The notes beneath the pieces were generated by a model. It was not told where the DNA came from and made no database searches. It saw nothing but the letters and a program-made list of their open reading frames with translations. Made by a program: the position numbers and the translations under genes. This document shows positions 16,590 to 24,924 of a DNA stretch of 46,530 bases, one piece after another. Positions within the stretch are counted from its first letter, which is position 1, and each line of letters starts with the position of its first letter. Origin of the DNA: Aquimonas sp046318115 (GTDB lineage: Bacteria > Pseudomonadota > Gammaproteobacteria > Xanthomonadales > Xanthomonadaceae). The DNA lies in contig JBKCVA010000044.1 of NCBI GenBank assembly GCA_046318115.1, forward strand, positions 1 to 46,530, given 5' to 3'.

Positions 16590-18436
16590 CAGCCGGCTCC
16601 CAGCGCCACGGCGGTCTGATAGGTCAGCAGCGCCATCACATAGGCCAGCGCGAACAGGTAGAAGGCGGCGAAGCCCATCTGCTTCCAGGAGTTGGTCTCG
16701 CGCTTGATCGTCGCCAATGTCGACAGGCACATCGGCGCGTAGATGTACCAGACCAGCAGGGACAGGGCGGTCGCCAGCGACCAGTCGCTGGCGATCAGCG
16801 GTTCGAGCGCCGCCGCCGCCGCCTCGTCGTCAACCGCCGACAGCGCATACACCGTGGCCAGCGAGGACACCGCCACCTCGCGTGCAGCCAGACCCGGGAT
16901 CAGCGCGATGCAGATCTGCCAGCCAAAGCCCAGCGGCGCGAACACGAAGGCCAGCGCGTGGCCGATGCGCCCGGCCAGGCTGTACTCGATGGCCGCCCCG
17001 GTGGCGCCTTCCGGCGGCGCCGGGAAGCTCAGCAGGAACCACAGCAGCACGGTCATGGCGAGAATGATTCCGCCGACGCGCTTCAAGAAGATCATGCCGC
17101 GCTCCCACAGGCCGATGGCCAGGTCGCGTACGTGCGGCAGGCGGTAGCTCGGCAGCTCCAGCAGCAGCGGATGCTCGCCCTGATCGCGCTTGAATCGCTT
17201 CATCAGCCAGGCCACGGCCAGCGCGCTCAGGATGCCGGCGAGATACAGTCCGAACAGCACCAGGCCCTGCAGGTTGAACAGGCCACCGACGGTCTGCTTG
17301 GGCACGAAGGCCGCGATCAACAGTGCATACACCGGCAGTCGCGCCGAACAGGTCATCAGGGGCGCCACGAGAATGGTCGCCAGCCGGTCGCGCGGATCGC
17401 TGATGCTGCGCGTCGCCATGATGCCCGGGATGGCGCAGGCGAAGCTCGACAGCAGCGGAATGAAGCTGCGCCCCGACAGCCCGGCCGTCGACATCATCCG
17501 GTCGAGCAGGAAAGCGGCGCGCGGCAGGTAGCCGGATTCCTCCAGTGACAGGATGAAGGCGAACAGGATCAGGATCTGCGGCAGGAACACCACCACGCCA
17601 CCGAGCCCGGCAATGACGCCATCGACCAGCAGGCTGGCCAGCGGGCCTTCCGGCAGCGCCGCGGCCACCGTCGCGCCCAGCCAGGCAGTGCCGGCGTCGA
17701 TGCCTTCGCTGAGCGGCGAAGCCCAGCTGAACACCGCCTGGAAGATGCAGAACATCACCACGGCGAGGATCAGCAGGCCGCACAGCGGATGCAGCAGGAC
17801 GCGGTCGAGCTGCTCGTCGATGCGCGCGGTGCGCTCGGGCATCACCACGCAGCGCTTGAGCAGGCCGCGCACGCGGGCGTGCAGGTCGGCAGTGCTCTCG
17901 ACTTCGCGCGACGCGCCCGTCGGCAGCGGCGCATCCAGCGCGGCCAGCAGCTCGGCCGCACCGTGGCGCTTGACCGCGATGGTCTCCAGCACCGGCACGC
18001 CGAGCTCGGCGGTGAGCGCCTCGCGATCGATGCGGATGCCGCGCCGCATGGCGGCATCCATCTGATTCAGCACCACCAGGGTTGGCCGACGCAGCGCGAG
18101 AATCTCCAGCGCAAAGCGCAGGTGCAGGCGCAGATTGGTGGCGTCGAGCACGCAGACCAGCACATCGGGCGCATCGACATCGCTGCGCTGGCCCAGAACC
18201 ACTTCGCGGGTGATCGCCTCGTCGAGGCTGGCTGCATCGAGGCTGTAGGCGCCCGGCAAGTCCAGCACGCGCACCTCGCGGCCGGCCGGCGTGGAGAAGC
18301 GGCCCTCCTTGCGCTCCACCGTCACGCCCGCGTAGTTCGCGACCTTCTGCCGGCTGCCTGTGAGGCGGTTGAACAGGGCGGTCTTGCCGCAGTTGGGATT
18401 GCCCAGCAGGGCGATCTGCAGCGTGGCGGCGCTCAT
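16589..18436 (-). CDS. feoB: Ferrous iron transporter FeoB
   Basis: The product has 615 residues. The N-terminal G domain shows GNPNCGKT (G1), DLPGAYSL (G3) and NQMD (G4). A short helical GDI-like linker follows, then the membrane part with two Gate regions, including the Cys residues of SSFACAIPGIM and LMTCSARLP. It imports Fe(II) across the inner membrane using GTP or ATP. It is shorter than E. coli FeoB (773 residues), as in many species. The start at 18436 overlaps the feoA stop codon by ATGA. The frame stays open upstream to 18838, but that stretch is antisense noise over feoA and its promoter. Confidence 0.97.
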   Translation of the reverse strand: MSAATLQIALLGNPNCGKTALFNRLTGSRQKVANYAGVTVERKEGRFSTPAGREVRVLDLPGAYSLDAASLDEAITREVVLGQRSDVDAPDVLVCVLDATNLRLHLRFALEILALRRPTLVVLNQMDAAMRRGIRIDREALTAELGVPVLETIAVKRHGAAELLAALDAPLPTGASREVESTADLHARVRGLLKRCVVMPERTARIDEQLDRVLLHPLCGLLILAVVMFCIFQAVFSWASPLSEGIDAGTAWLGATVAAALPEGPLASLLVDGVIAGLGGVVVFLPQILILFAFILSLEESGYLPRAAFLLDRMMSTAGLSGRSFIPLLSSFACAIPGIMATRSISDPRDRLATILVAPLMTCSARLPVYALLIAAFVPKQTVGGLFNLQGLVLFGLYLAGILSALAVAWLMKRFKRDQGEHPLLLELPSYRLPHVRDLAIGLWERGMIFLKRVGGIILAMTVLLWFLLSFPAPPEGATGAAIEYSLAGRIGHALAFVFAPLGFGWQICIALIPGLAAREVAVSSLATVYALSAVDDEAAAAALEPLIASDWSLATALSLLVWYIYAPMCLSTLATIKRETNSWKQMGFAAFYLFALAYVMALLTYQTAVALGAG

Positions 18437-18684
18437 GCGCCAGTCGCCTCGATCTGCACGCGTACGCGCGCGGCTTCCGCGCGGCGCAGGGCGAAGCGGG
18501 TGTATCCGATCTGGATGAGCAGGGGCTCGGCGCCGAAGGGGCCCCGGGTCAGCAGGCGTACTGGCTCGCCCCGCACGAAGCCGAGTTCGCGCAAGCGTCG
18601 ACTGATGATGTCCGTGGTGCCCGGAGCGTCGTCCACCGCCAGCACCGTTGCGGTCTGGCCTGCGCTGAGTTGGTCGAGGTGCAT
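18433..18684 (-). CDS. feoA: Ferrous iron transport protein FeoA
   Basis: The product has 83 residues with the SH3-like FeoA fold: LSAGQTATVLAVDD near the start, LRELGFVRGEPVRLL in the middle, and an end that runs into feoB. The start at 18684 is preferred over an in-frame ATG at 18711 because AGGA stands eight bases upstream, and because the predicted Fur box would overlap the 18711 codon. FeoA is a small cytoplasmic protein needed for FeoB activity. It is the first gene of feoA-feoB-small Cys protein, all overlapping. Confidence 0.95.
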   Translation of the reverse strand: MHLDQLSAGQTATVLAVDDAPGTTDIISRRLRELGFVRGEPVRLLTRGPFGAEPLLIQIGYTRFALRRAEAARVRVQIEATGA

Positions 18685-18696
18685 GGCGCCATTCCT

Positions 18697-18715
18697 GAGA
18701 ATGGTTCGCATTATA
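18697..18715 (-). promoter_or_regulatory. Predicted Fur box of the feo operon
   Basis: Read on the minus strand the site is TATAATGCGAACCATTCTC and matches 14 of 19 positions of the consensus GATAATGATAATCATTATC. It ends 12 bp before the chosen feoA start, where bound Fe-Fur would block transcription or initiation when iron is plentiful. Confidence 0.65.
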
Positions 18716-18825
18716 GGTGCCGGTTGGCCTACACGTCAGCAGTCGGCGACTGGATCCCGATCCCGCTACTGCTGCGGCCGGCTGAGCATGCCAAGCTGCC
18801 TCCTCCGGTTCCCACGTGACTGTCC

Positions 18826-19206
18826 ATGTCCCAGCCAAGCATCCACCCGCTGCCGCCCAAGGAGTACTGGTTCATCGAGGGCTGCCACATCCTCGAATGG
18901 CACAACCGTGCGAATGATCCCGCGCTGTCGGTGGCGCGCGCCCGTGTGCCCTCCGGACAGACCACCCGCTGGCATCGCCTGGAGGGCATTACCGAGCGCT
19001 ACCTGATCCTTTCGGGCAAGGGCAGGGTGGAGCTCGAGGGGCTGGCGTCGGCGGAGATCAGCACAGGTGCCGTGGTGGTGATTCCCCCGGGCTGTGCCCA
19101 GCGCATCGCCTGCGTCGGGGACGAGGAGCTGGTGTTCCTGGCGATGTGCACGCCGCGCTTCGAGGCGCAGGCCTATGAGGACGTGGAAGATGCGATGTCC
19201 GGATGA
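18826..19206 (+). CDS. Small cupin-domain protein
   Basis: The product has 126 residues and is a single cupin barrel. Motif 1 is degenerate (SGQTTRWHRLEGITERYLILSGKGRVEL, with fewer His than usual) and motif 2 reads GAVVVIPPGCAQRIACVGDEELVFLAMC. It is cytoplasmic, about the size of many single-domain cupins that bind metal and act as isomerases, dioxygenases or sensors. The substrate cannot be told. It is transcribed divergently from feoA with about 140 bp between starts, so the Fur box could affect it too. Confidence 0.8.
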   Translation: MSQPSIHPLPPKEYWFIEGCHILEWHNRANDPALSVARARVPSGQTTRWHRLEGITERYLILSGKGRVELEGLASAEISTGAVVVIPPGCAQRIACVGDEELVFLAMCTPRFEAQAYEDVEDAMSG

Positions 19207-19537
19207 GTCCGGCCAGCCCTGCCAAGGGTGAACACTCGAGGCCTGCCAGAGCGCGCAGCTGACGTGGTCCCCTGGCTTCGCGAAATCCTGATCGTCGTGC
19301 CCGCGCAGAGTTCCTGTGCCCGGCCTGGTGGGAAACCGCCATGATGCGCCCGGGCGATGCATCCTTCGGCTTCGCAGTGTCAGCGCTCTCGACCATACAG
19401 CGCTCTTGGCGATCAGCCCAGAGCACAGGCCAACACCGCACGCCCATGGTGAGCCGAAGTGATCACCGGACCGCATGCGTGTCCTGCGCATGGGCGATAC
19501 TGCGGCGAGCTATCGAGCCGCGCACGCCACCTTCGCC
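19207..19537. other. 331-bp region without a supported gene
   Basis: I see no gene, RNA, hairpin terminator or repeat here. Alternative in-frame ATGs for the 5'-nucleotidase at 19475 and 19490 fall inside it, and neither has a ribosome binding site. Confidence 0.5.
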
Positions 19538-20455
19538 ATGACCGATCTTTCCCTGCCTTCCAACGACCGCTTCGTGGTCGCGATTTCCTCGCGCGCGCTG
19601 TTCGATCTGGAGGACAGTCACAGCCTGTTCGAGCAGCGGGGCCTCGCCGCCTACGCAGAGTTCCAACGCGTGCGGGAGAACGAGCCGCTGGAGCCGGGCA
19701 TCGCGTTTCCGCTGGTCCGCAAGCTGCTTGCCCTGAACGCGCATGCGCAGGCTGGTCTGCCGCAGGTTGAGGTGATCCTGCTCTCGCGCAACTCGGCCGA
19801 TACCGGCCTGCGGATCTTCAACTCGATCGAGCGCTACGGCCTCGAGATCGTGCGCGCGGCCTTCACCAACGGCGCGCCGACCTTCCCCTACATCCGCCCC
19901 TTCGGCGCGCACCTGTTCCTCTCGGCGCATGCCGAAGACGTCGCGCGTGCGCTCGATGCCGGCGTGGCGGCAGCCACCATCCTGCCGAGCAAGGCCTCGC
20001 TGCGCGACTCCGAGCAGTTGCGCATCGCCTTTGACGGCGATGCCGTGATCTTCGGCGACGAGAGCGAACGCATCAGCACCGAGCAAGGGCTGGCCGCATT
20101 CGCGGCCAACGAGCGTGCCCAGGCCGAACAGCCGTTGTCCGGCGGCCCATTCCGCGGCGTGCTGGCGGCCATCCACGCCATCCAGAGCGCGTTTTCGATG
20201 GAGAATTCCCCGATCCGCACGGCCCTGGTGACCGCACGCTCGGCGCCCGCACACAAGCGCGTCATCCTCACCTTGCGCCACTGGGGCGTGCGCCTCGACG
20301 AGGCCCTGTTCCTCGGTGGCCGCGACAAAGGCCCCTTCCTCGAAGCCTTCGGGGCCGACATCTTCTTCGACGACAGCCACAGCAATGTCGAATCCGCGCG
20401 CAAGCACGTGGCGACCGGACATGTGCCGCACGGGGTGTTGGGGCGTCCGGGTTGA
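19538..20455 (+). CDS. 5'-nucleotidase, cytosolic type I-like
   Basis: The product has 305 residues. The ATG at 19538 gives MTDLSLPSNDRFVVAISSRALFDLEDS, which fits the start of the cN-I-like bacterial family with the ISSRALFDL motif near the N-terminus. VEVILLSRNSADTGLRIFNSI and the late FDDSHSNVESARKHV, with conserved acidic residues, support the HAD-like nucleotidase call. It should hydrolyse nucleoside 5'-monophosphates in the cytoplasm. Earlier ATGs at 19475 and 19490 remain possible. The next frame, the tssM remnant, begins only 6 bp after its stop codon. Confidence 0.85.
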   Translation: MTDLSLPSNDRFVVAISSRALFDLEDSHSLFEQRGLAAYAEFQRVRENEPLEPGIAFPLVRKLLALNAHAQAGLPQVEVILLSRNSADTGLRIFNSIERYGLEIVRAAFTNGAPTFPYIRPFGAHLFLSAHAEDVARALDAGVAAATILPSKASLRDSEQLRIAFDGDAVIFGDESERISTEQGLAAFAANERAQAEQPLSGGPFRGVLAAIHAIQSAFSMENSPIRTALVTARSAPAHKRVILTLRHWGVRLDEALFLGGRDKGPFLEAFGADIFFDDSHSNVESARKHVATGHVPHGVLGRPG

Positions 20456-20461
20456 GGCCAA

Positions 20462-21799
20462 ATGTTCCTTGGATTCACGGCCGCTTGGCGGTGGCCACGA
20501 AAGGGAAAGAGGCATCGCCTGAGCGCAGCGGTTCTTGCCAACGAGTACCGCGAGAAGTGGACGACCTTTCTGGCGGACGTGCGGATCAAGCAGCCCGGCA
20601 GCATCATGGAGAGCCGCGAGTTCGCTCGCGTGCTGGCCTCGCGCGCCGACTCGCCGCTGCGTCGCCTGCTGGAGGCGGTGGCACGCGAGACGCGTCTTTC
20701 CAAAGTCGAGCAGGCCGCCGACAACAACTCGCTGCTGGCCCGCGCCGAGCGTCGTTTGACCGCGGAGCGCAGCACCGTCGAGCGCATCGCCGGCCCGGTG
20801 GACGTGCTCTCGCCCAACCGCATGGAGCAGAACATCGAGCAGGTCCTGGTCGACGATCACTTCGCCTACCTGCACCAGCTGGTCGGCGATGGCTCGGGCA
20901 GCGCGCCGGTCGAGCAGATCCTCAACATGTTCAACGAGCTCTACATGGGCCTGGGCTCGGTCGAGTCGGCCATCCAGGCGCGCACCCAGGCGGTGCCGCC
21001 GACCGAAATGCTCGGCAAGGTCCGCGCCGAGGCGGCCTATCTTCCCGACGTGGTGCGCGGCATGGTCGAAGAGCTCACCGACAGCAGCCAGCGCTTCGCC
21101 GAGGGCAATGTGCGGCAGTCGCTGTCGGCGGAGATCGATGTCGAGGTGGGGCAGTTCTGCCGCAGCGCTCTGGGCGATCGCTATCCGTTCACCCGCAGCT
21201 CGCTGAAGGACGTGACGCTTTCGGACTTCCAGACCCTGTTCGCGCCGGGCGGGCGCTTCGATGGCTTCTTCCGCACCCGGCTTGCGCCTCAGACCGACAC
21301 CACCGGCACAGCCTGGGTGCTGCGCCAGGCCAGCGGCAACACGGTGTCGATGACGCCGTTCCAGAATGCAGCCGCCATCCGGGAAGTGTTCTTTCCGCGT
21401 GGCGGCAGCGCGATGGATCTGTCCTTCGAACTGCGCGTCCTGACCATGGACTCCAGCATCGAGCGCCTGACCCTCGACTTCGACGGCCAGATGTTCACCT
21501 ACGACCACGGCCCCAACAACGTCTTCCGGGTCACTTGGCCGGGCCAGGGGCAGGGCAACATCCGCGCGGTCGCCTCGGCAACTGCGACCGGCGAGCGCAG
21601 CCGCAGCTGGTCTGGTCCGTGGGCGCTGTTCCGCCTGTTCGATGCGGCCGAGCTGCGGCCGGGCGTCGGTCCGGAGCGCTTCAACGCCACCCTCGACATC
21701 GAAGGCCGGCGCGTGCAGCTCGACATCACCGCGAACAGCGTGCGCAATCCGTTCCAGATGCGCGAAGTGATGCGCTTCCGCTGCCCCTCGCGTGCCTGA
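20462..21799 (+). pseudogene. tssM: tssM (IcmF) remnant, C-terminal part only
   Basis: The open frame codes for 445 residues matching the periplasmic C-terminal region of TssM, the inner-membrane core protein of type VI secretion, which is normally above 1,100 residues. Recognisable parts are EYREKWTTFLADVRI near the start, LKDVTLSDFQTLFAPGGRFDGFF, and the end RSWSGPWALFRLFD ... VRNPFQMREVMRFRCP. The membrane helices, the cytoplasmic domain and any secretion signal are missing, and the first about 20 residues (MFLGFTAAWRWPRKGKRHR) look unrelated. The reading frame has stayed open, so it may be a recent deletion product, or it may be expressed in some other role. Confidence 0.8.
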
Positions 21800-21800
21800 G

Positions 21801-22376
21801 ATGGCGAGCTATGGCCTGTTCGGCAAGCTGCCCGCGCTGGGCGATTTCGTCGCCCGCGGGCTGGCGGGAGACGACCTGCGGCGGATCGACGACTGGCTTG
21901 CGCGCGGCATGCTGGCCCTGCAGTCCTCGTCGGCGCAGTGGCTGGACAGCTACCTGGTCAGCCCGGTCTGGCAGTGCCTGATCCCGGCCGGCCGCCTGTG
22001 CAGCGAGCCCTGTGCGGCGGCTGTCATGCCCAGCGTCGACCGGGTCGGGCGCTACTTTCCGCTGCTGGCCGTGCGCGCGCTGCCGCCGCCGAGCGAGGCC
22101 GCTGCGCTGATCCCCGAGCTGGCGATCGTGGCGGCGAGCCTGCCCGCCGCTCTGCACGAGCAGTTGGGCCCCGACCTGCTGCTGGAGCGGCTGGCCCAGC
22201 CCAATCCTCGGCCTGTGGCCGCCCCGGACGGCGAGCGTCTGCTGGCCGGCTTCCGCGCGGACGGCGATGTTTCCCTGTGCTGGAGCCTGCCGGGCCCGCT
22301 GGCGCCGTTTCGTTTCGTCAGCCATCGTGGGCCGGCCGACCCGGGGCTGTTTCTCAGCCTGTTCGAGGGGCGCTGA
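21801..22376 (+). CDS. tagF: Type VI secretion-associated protein TagF
   Basis: The product has 191 residues. It begins MASYGLFGKLPALGDFVARGL, the characteristic TagF opening (GxFGKLPAxGDF), followed by DDWLARGMLALQ and VMPSVDRVGRYFPLLAV. TagF is a cytoplasmic negative post-translational regulator of type VI assembly. Its start lies one base after the tssM stop codon, and tssM-tagF is a common gene order, so the two were inherited together. No other tss gene is in the window, so this copy is probably without function unless the rest of the system lies elsewhere. A GTG at 21792 is an alternative start. Confidence 0.88.
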   Translation: MASYGLFGKLPALGDFVARGLAGDDLRRIDDWLARGMLALQSSSAQWLDSYLVSPVWQCLIPAGRLCSEPCAAAVMPSVDRVGRYFPLLAVRALPPPSEAAALIPELAIVAASLPAALHEQLGPDLLLERLAQPNPRPVAAPDGERLLAGFRADGDVSLCWSLPGPLAPFRFVSHRGPADPGLFLSLFEGR

Positions 22377-22378
22377 GC

Positions 22379-22414
22379 CGGGCTCGAGGCCTTCCGGGGC
22401 CTCCGCGGAGCCCG
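22379..22414 (+). terminator. Hairpin between tagF and accD
   Basis: CGGGCTC (22379-22385) pairs with GAGCCCG (22408-22414) and GAGGCC (22386-22391) with GGCCTC (22398-22403), giving a 13-bp stem with a 4-nt bulge and a 6-nt loop, just after the tagF stop codon. No T-run follows. A -10-like TAGAAT at 22420-22425 lies directly behind it and may belong to the accD promoter, but no -35 at correct spacing was found. Confidence 0.5.
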
Positions 22415-22462
22415 CCTGCTAGAATCGCGCCCCCTTCACACAGGCAGGCGGGTGTCTCGCCC

Positions 22463-23356
22463 ATGAGCTGGCTTTCCAAACTGATGCCCTCGCGGATCCG
22501 CACCGAGGGCGGCAACAAGCGCGGCGTGCCCGAAGGGCTGTGGAGCAAGTGCGACAGCTGTGGGGCGGTGCTGTACCGGCCCGAGATGGAGCGCAACCTC
22601 GAGGTCTGCCCCAAATGCGGGCATCACCATGCGATCGGCGCACGCCAGCGGCTGTCGATGTTTCTCGACACCGGCAGTGCGGTCGAGATCGCGCCGAATC
22701 TGGAGCCCAGCGACGCCCTGCGCTTCCGCGATCAGAAGAAGTACAAGGACCGCATCGCCGCCGCACAGAAGCAGACCGGCGAGAAGGACGCGCTGATCGC
22801 CATGCACGGCCGCCTGAAGGGCCAGCCGCTGGCCGCCTGTGCCTTCGAGTTCCGCTACATGGGCGGTTCGATGGGCTCGGTGGTGGGCGAGAAGTTCGCC
22901 CGTGCCGCCGAGTACGCCCTGGCCGAGCGCATGCCCTTCGTCTGCTTCGCCGCCACCGGCGGCGCACGCATGCAGGAAGGCCTGTTCTCGCTGATGCAGA
23001 TGGCCAAAACCTCGGCCGCCCTGGGACGCCTGCGCGCGGCCGGGCTGCCCTACATCTCGGTGCTGACCCATCCCACCACCGGCGGCGTTTCCGCCAGTCT
23101 CGGCATGCTGGGCGATCTCAACGTCGCCGAGCCGCAGGCGCTGATCGGGTTCGCCGGCCCGCGCGTGATCGAACAGACCGTGCGCGAGACCCTGCCGCAG
23201 GGCTTCCAGCGCTCGGAGTTCCTGCTGAGCCACGGTGCGATTGATCTGATTGTCGATCGCCGCGAGATGCGCGAGCGTCTCGGCGCGATCCTGGCCATGC
23301 TGATGAAGGCGCCGCGTCCGGCGCCCGATCCGGCGGTCGAGGCGGTCGGCGCATGA
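22463..23356 (+). CDS. accD: Acetyl-CoA carboxylase carboxyltransferase subunit beta
   Basis: The product has 297 residues. The N-terminal zinc ribbon has Cys30, Cys33, Cys49 and Cys52 (CDSCGAVLYRPEMERNLEVC-PKC). The carboxyltransferase domain shows YMGGSMGSVVGEKF, ATGGARMQEG and HPTTGGVSASLGMLGD. With AccA it transfers CO2 from carboxybiotin to acetyl-CoA, the first step of fatty acid synthesis. Its stop codon overlaps the glmM start by ATGA. It supplies malonyl-CoA, so it also matters for the storage lipids suggested by the genes at 6.7-12.9 kb. Confidence 0.98.
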   Translation: MSWLSKLMPSRIRTEGGNKRGVPEGLWSKCDSCGAVLYRPEMERNLEVCPKCGHHHAIGARQRLSMFLDTGSAVEIAPNLEPSDALRFRDQKKYKDRIAAAQKQTGEKDALIAMHGRLKGQPLAACAFEFRYMGGSMGSVVGEKFARAAEYALAERMPFVCFAATGGARMQEGLFSLMQMAKTSAALGRLRAAGLPYISVLTHPTTGGVSASLGMLGDLNVAEPQALIGFAGPRVIEQTVRETLPQGFQRSEFLLSHGAIDLIVDRREMRERLGAILAMLMKAPRPAPDPAVEAVGA

Positions 23357-24690
23357 GCGGCAAGCGCTGGTTCGGCACCGATGGCATCCGCGGCCGCGTC
23401 GGCGAGGGCCCGATCTCGGCCGACTTCGTGCTGAAGCTCGGCTGGGCCGCGGGCCGCGTGCTGGCCCGCGAAGGCCACGCCAGCGTGGTGATCGGCAAGG
23501 ACACCCGCATCAGCGGCTACATGTTCGAGTCGGCGCTGGAGGCCGGCCTGGTCGCCGCGGGCGCCAACGTGATGCTGCTGGGGCCGATGCCGACACCGGG
23601 CGTGGCCCTGCTGACCCGCCAGCTCGGCGCGGACGCCGGCATCGTCATCAGCGCCTCGCACAATCCGCACTACGACAACGGCATCAAGTTCTTCTCGGCC
23701 GACGGCGAGAAGCTCACCGATGAGGTCGAGCATGCCATCGAGGCCGAGCTGGAGCGCGCCTTCAGCACGGTCGACTCCGAGCAGCTGGGCAAAGCCGTGC
23801 GCATTCGCGATGCCGCGCAGCGCTACAGCAGCTTCTGCAAGTCGACGGTCGACAAGGGCTTCAGTCTGCGCGGCATGAAGATCGTGCTCGACTGCGCGCA
23901 CGGTGCGAACTACCAGATCGCGCCAGAACTGTTCCGCGAACTTGGCGCCGACGTGATCTCGATGGGCGCCTCGCCCGACGGACTCAACATCAACCAGGAC
24001 TGCGGCAGTACCCACATGGGCAGCCTGCAGGCCCTGGTGCGCGGTTCGGGCGCCGCACTCGGCATCGCCTTCGACGGCGACGGCGACCGCGTGCTGTTTG
24101 TCGACGCTGACGGCGAGATCGTCGACGGCGATGCGCAGATCTACATCCTCGCCTGCGACCGCCTGGCGAAGGGTGAGACGTTGGGCACCGTGGTCGGCAC
24201 GCTGATGACCAACTACGGCCTTGAGCGCGCGTTCGCACAGCGCGGCATCGCGTTTGCGCGCGCCAAGGTGGGCGACCGCTACGTGCTGGAGCAGCTGAAG
24301 GCCCATGGCGGGCGGATCGGCGGCGAGGCCTCGGGCCACATCCTGGTGCTCGACAAGGCCAGCACCGGCGACGGCATCGTAAGCGCGCTGCAGGTCTTGC
24401 AGGCCGTGCGGCGCAGTGGAAAATCGCTCAAGGCCCTGCTGGAAGGGCTGAGCTGGGTCCCGCAGAAAACTGTGAACGTGCGCATCACCCCAGGCGCCAA
24501 GCCGCTGGAGTCGGCAGGGGTGCAGGCGGAGGCCAAGGCGGCCGAAGCCCGGTTGGAGGGCAGGGGACGTCTGGTCCTGCGCGCCTCCGGCACCGAACCG
24601 CTGATCCGGATCACCGTGGAGGCGGACGACGAAGCCTTGCTGCTGGATGTGCAGCGTCGCTTGCGCGACGCCGTCGAACAGGCGCTGTAG
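23353..24690 (+). CDS. glmM: Phosphoglucosamine mutase
   Basis: The product has 445 residues, the normal length. It starts MSGKRWFGTDGIRGRVGEGPI, has the active serine in ISASHNP (Ser102), the metal loop DGDGDR, the sugar-binding GEASGH and the phosphate-binding RASGTEPLIR. It converts glucosamine-6-phosphate to glucosamine-1-phosphate for UDP-GlcNAc, hence peptidoglycan and LPS. Translational coupling to accD links membrane and wall precursor supply. In many relatives glmM is followed by tpiA and secG; here a heptamer-array element follows instead. Confidence 0.98.
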   Translation: MSGKRWFGTDGIRGRVGEGPISADFVLKLGWAAGRVLAREGHASVVIGKDTRISGYMFESALEAGLVAAGANVMLLGPMPTPGVALLTRQLGADAGIVISASHNPHYDNGIKFFSADGEKLTDEVEHAIEAELERAFSTVDSEQLGKAVRIRDAAQRYSSFCKSTVDKGFSLRGMKIVLDCAHGANYQIAPELFRELGADVISMGASPDGLNINQDCGSTHMGSLQALVRGSGAALGIAFDGDGDRVLFVDADGEIVDGDAQIYILACDRLAKGETLGTVVGTLMTNYGLERAFAQRGIAFARAKVGDRYVLEQLKAHGGRIGGEASGHILVLDKASTGDGIVSALQVLQAVRRSGKSLKALLEGLSWVPQKTVNVRITPGAKPLESAGVQAEAKAAEARLEGRGRLVLRASGTEPLIRITVEADDEALLLDVQRRLRDAVEQAL

Positions 24691-24702
24691 CGCTTGTTCG
24701 AT

Positions 24703-24865
24703 GGGATTGGGGATTAGGGATTGGGGATTGAACCGGGCGGCGCACTGCTGGGCTTGATGTAGTCGGCTTCGCTGGCAGCCCGAGTGCAATAGTCGCTCAG
24801 CCCGTCCGCGTGCTTTGAATCCCCAATCCCCAATCCCCAATCCCCAATCCCCAATTCCCAATCCC
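24703..24865. repeat. Inverted pair of heptamer arrays
   Basis: The left arm has four units of GGGATTG (one GGGATTA) at 24703-24730. The right arm has about seven units of AATCCCC or a variant at 24818-24865, the reverse complement. An 87-bp spacer separates them. The transcript could fold into a long stem and might end glmM transcription. The unit differs by one base from the CCCGAAT/ATTCGGG arrays at 5488 and 6551. Confidence 0.9.
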
Positions 24866-24924
24866 GTCGCCTCCGCAATCCAGAACACTGAACTCCGCCA
24901 CAGCCCCCAACGAAGGCGAACCAA

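Noticed and set aside
16398..16730. 110-codon minus-strand frame as one protein
   Set aside because: The first part overlaps the end of feoB in another frame; the supported gene is the 63-residue protein starting at 16589.
19463..21508. 681-codon open frame on the minus strand
   Set aside because: It is antisense to the 5'-nucleotidase and tssM remnant, has repetitive His/Arg/Gln-rich composition and no recognisable domain.
24818..24865. Tandem repeats as a possible CRISPR array
   Set aside because: The unit is 7 bp with no spacers between units, and no cas gene is present.
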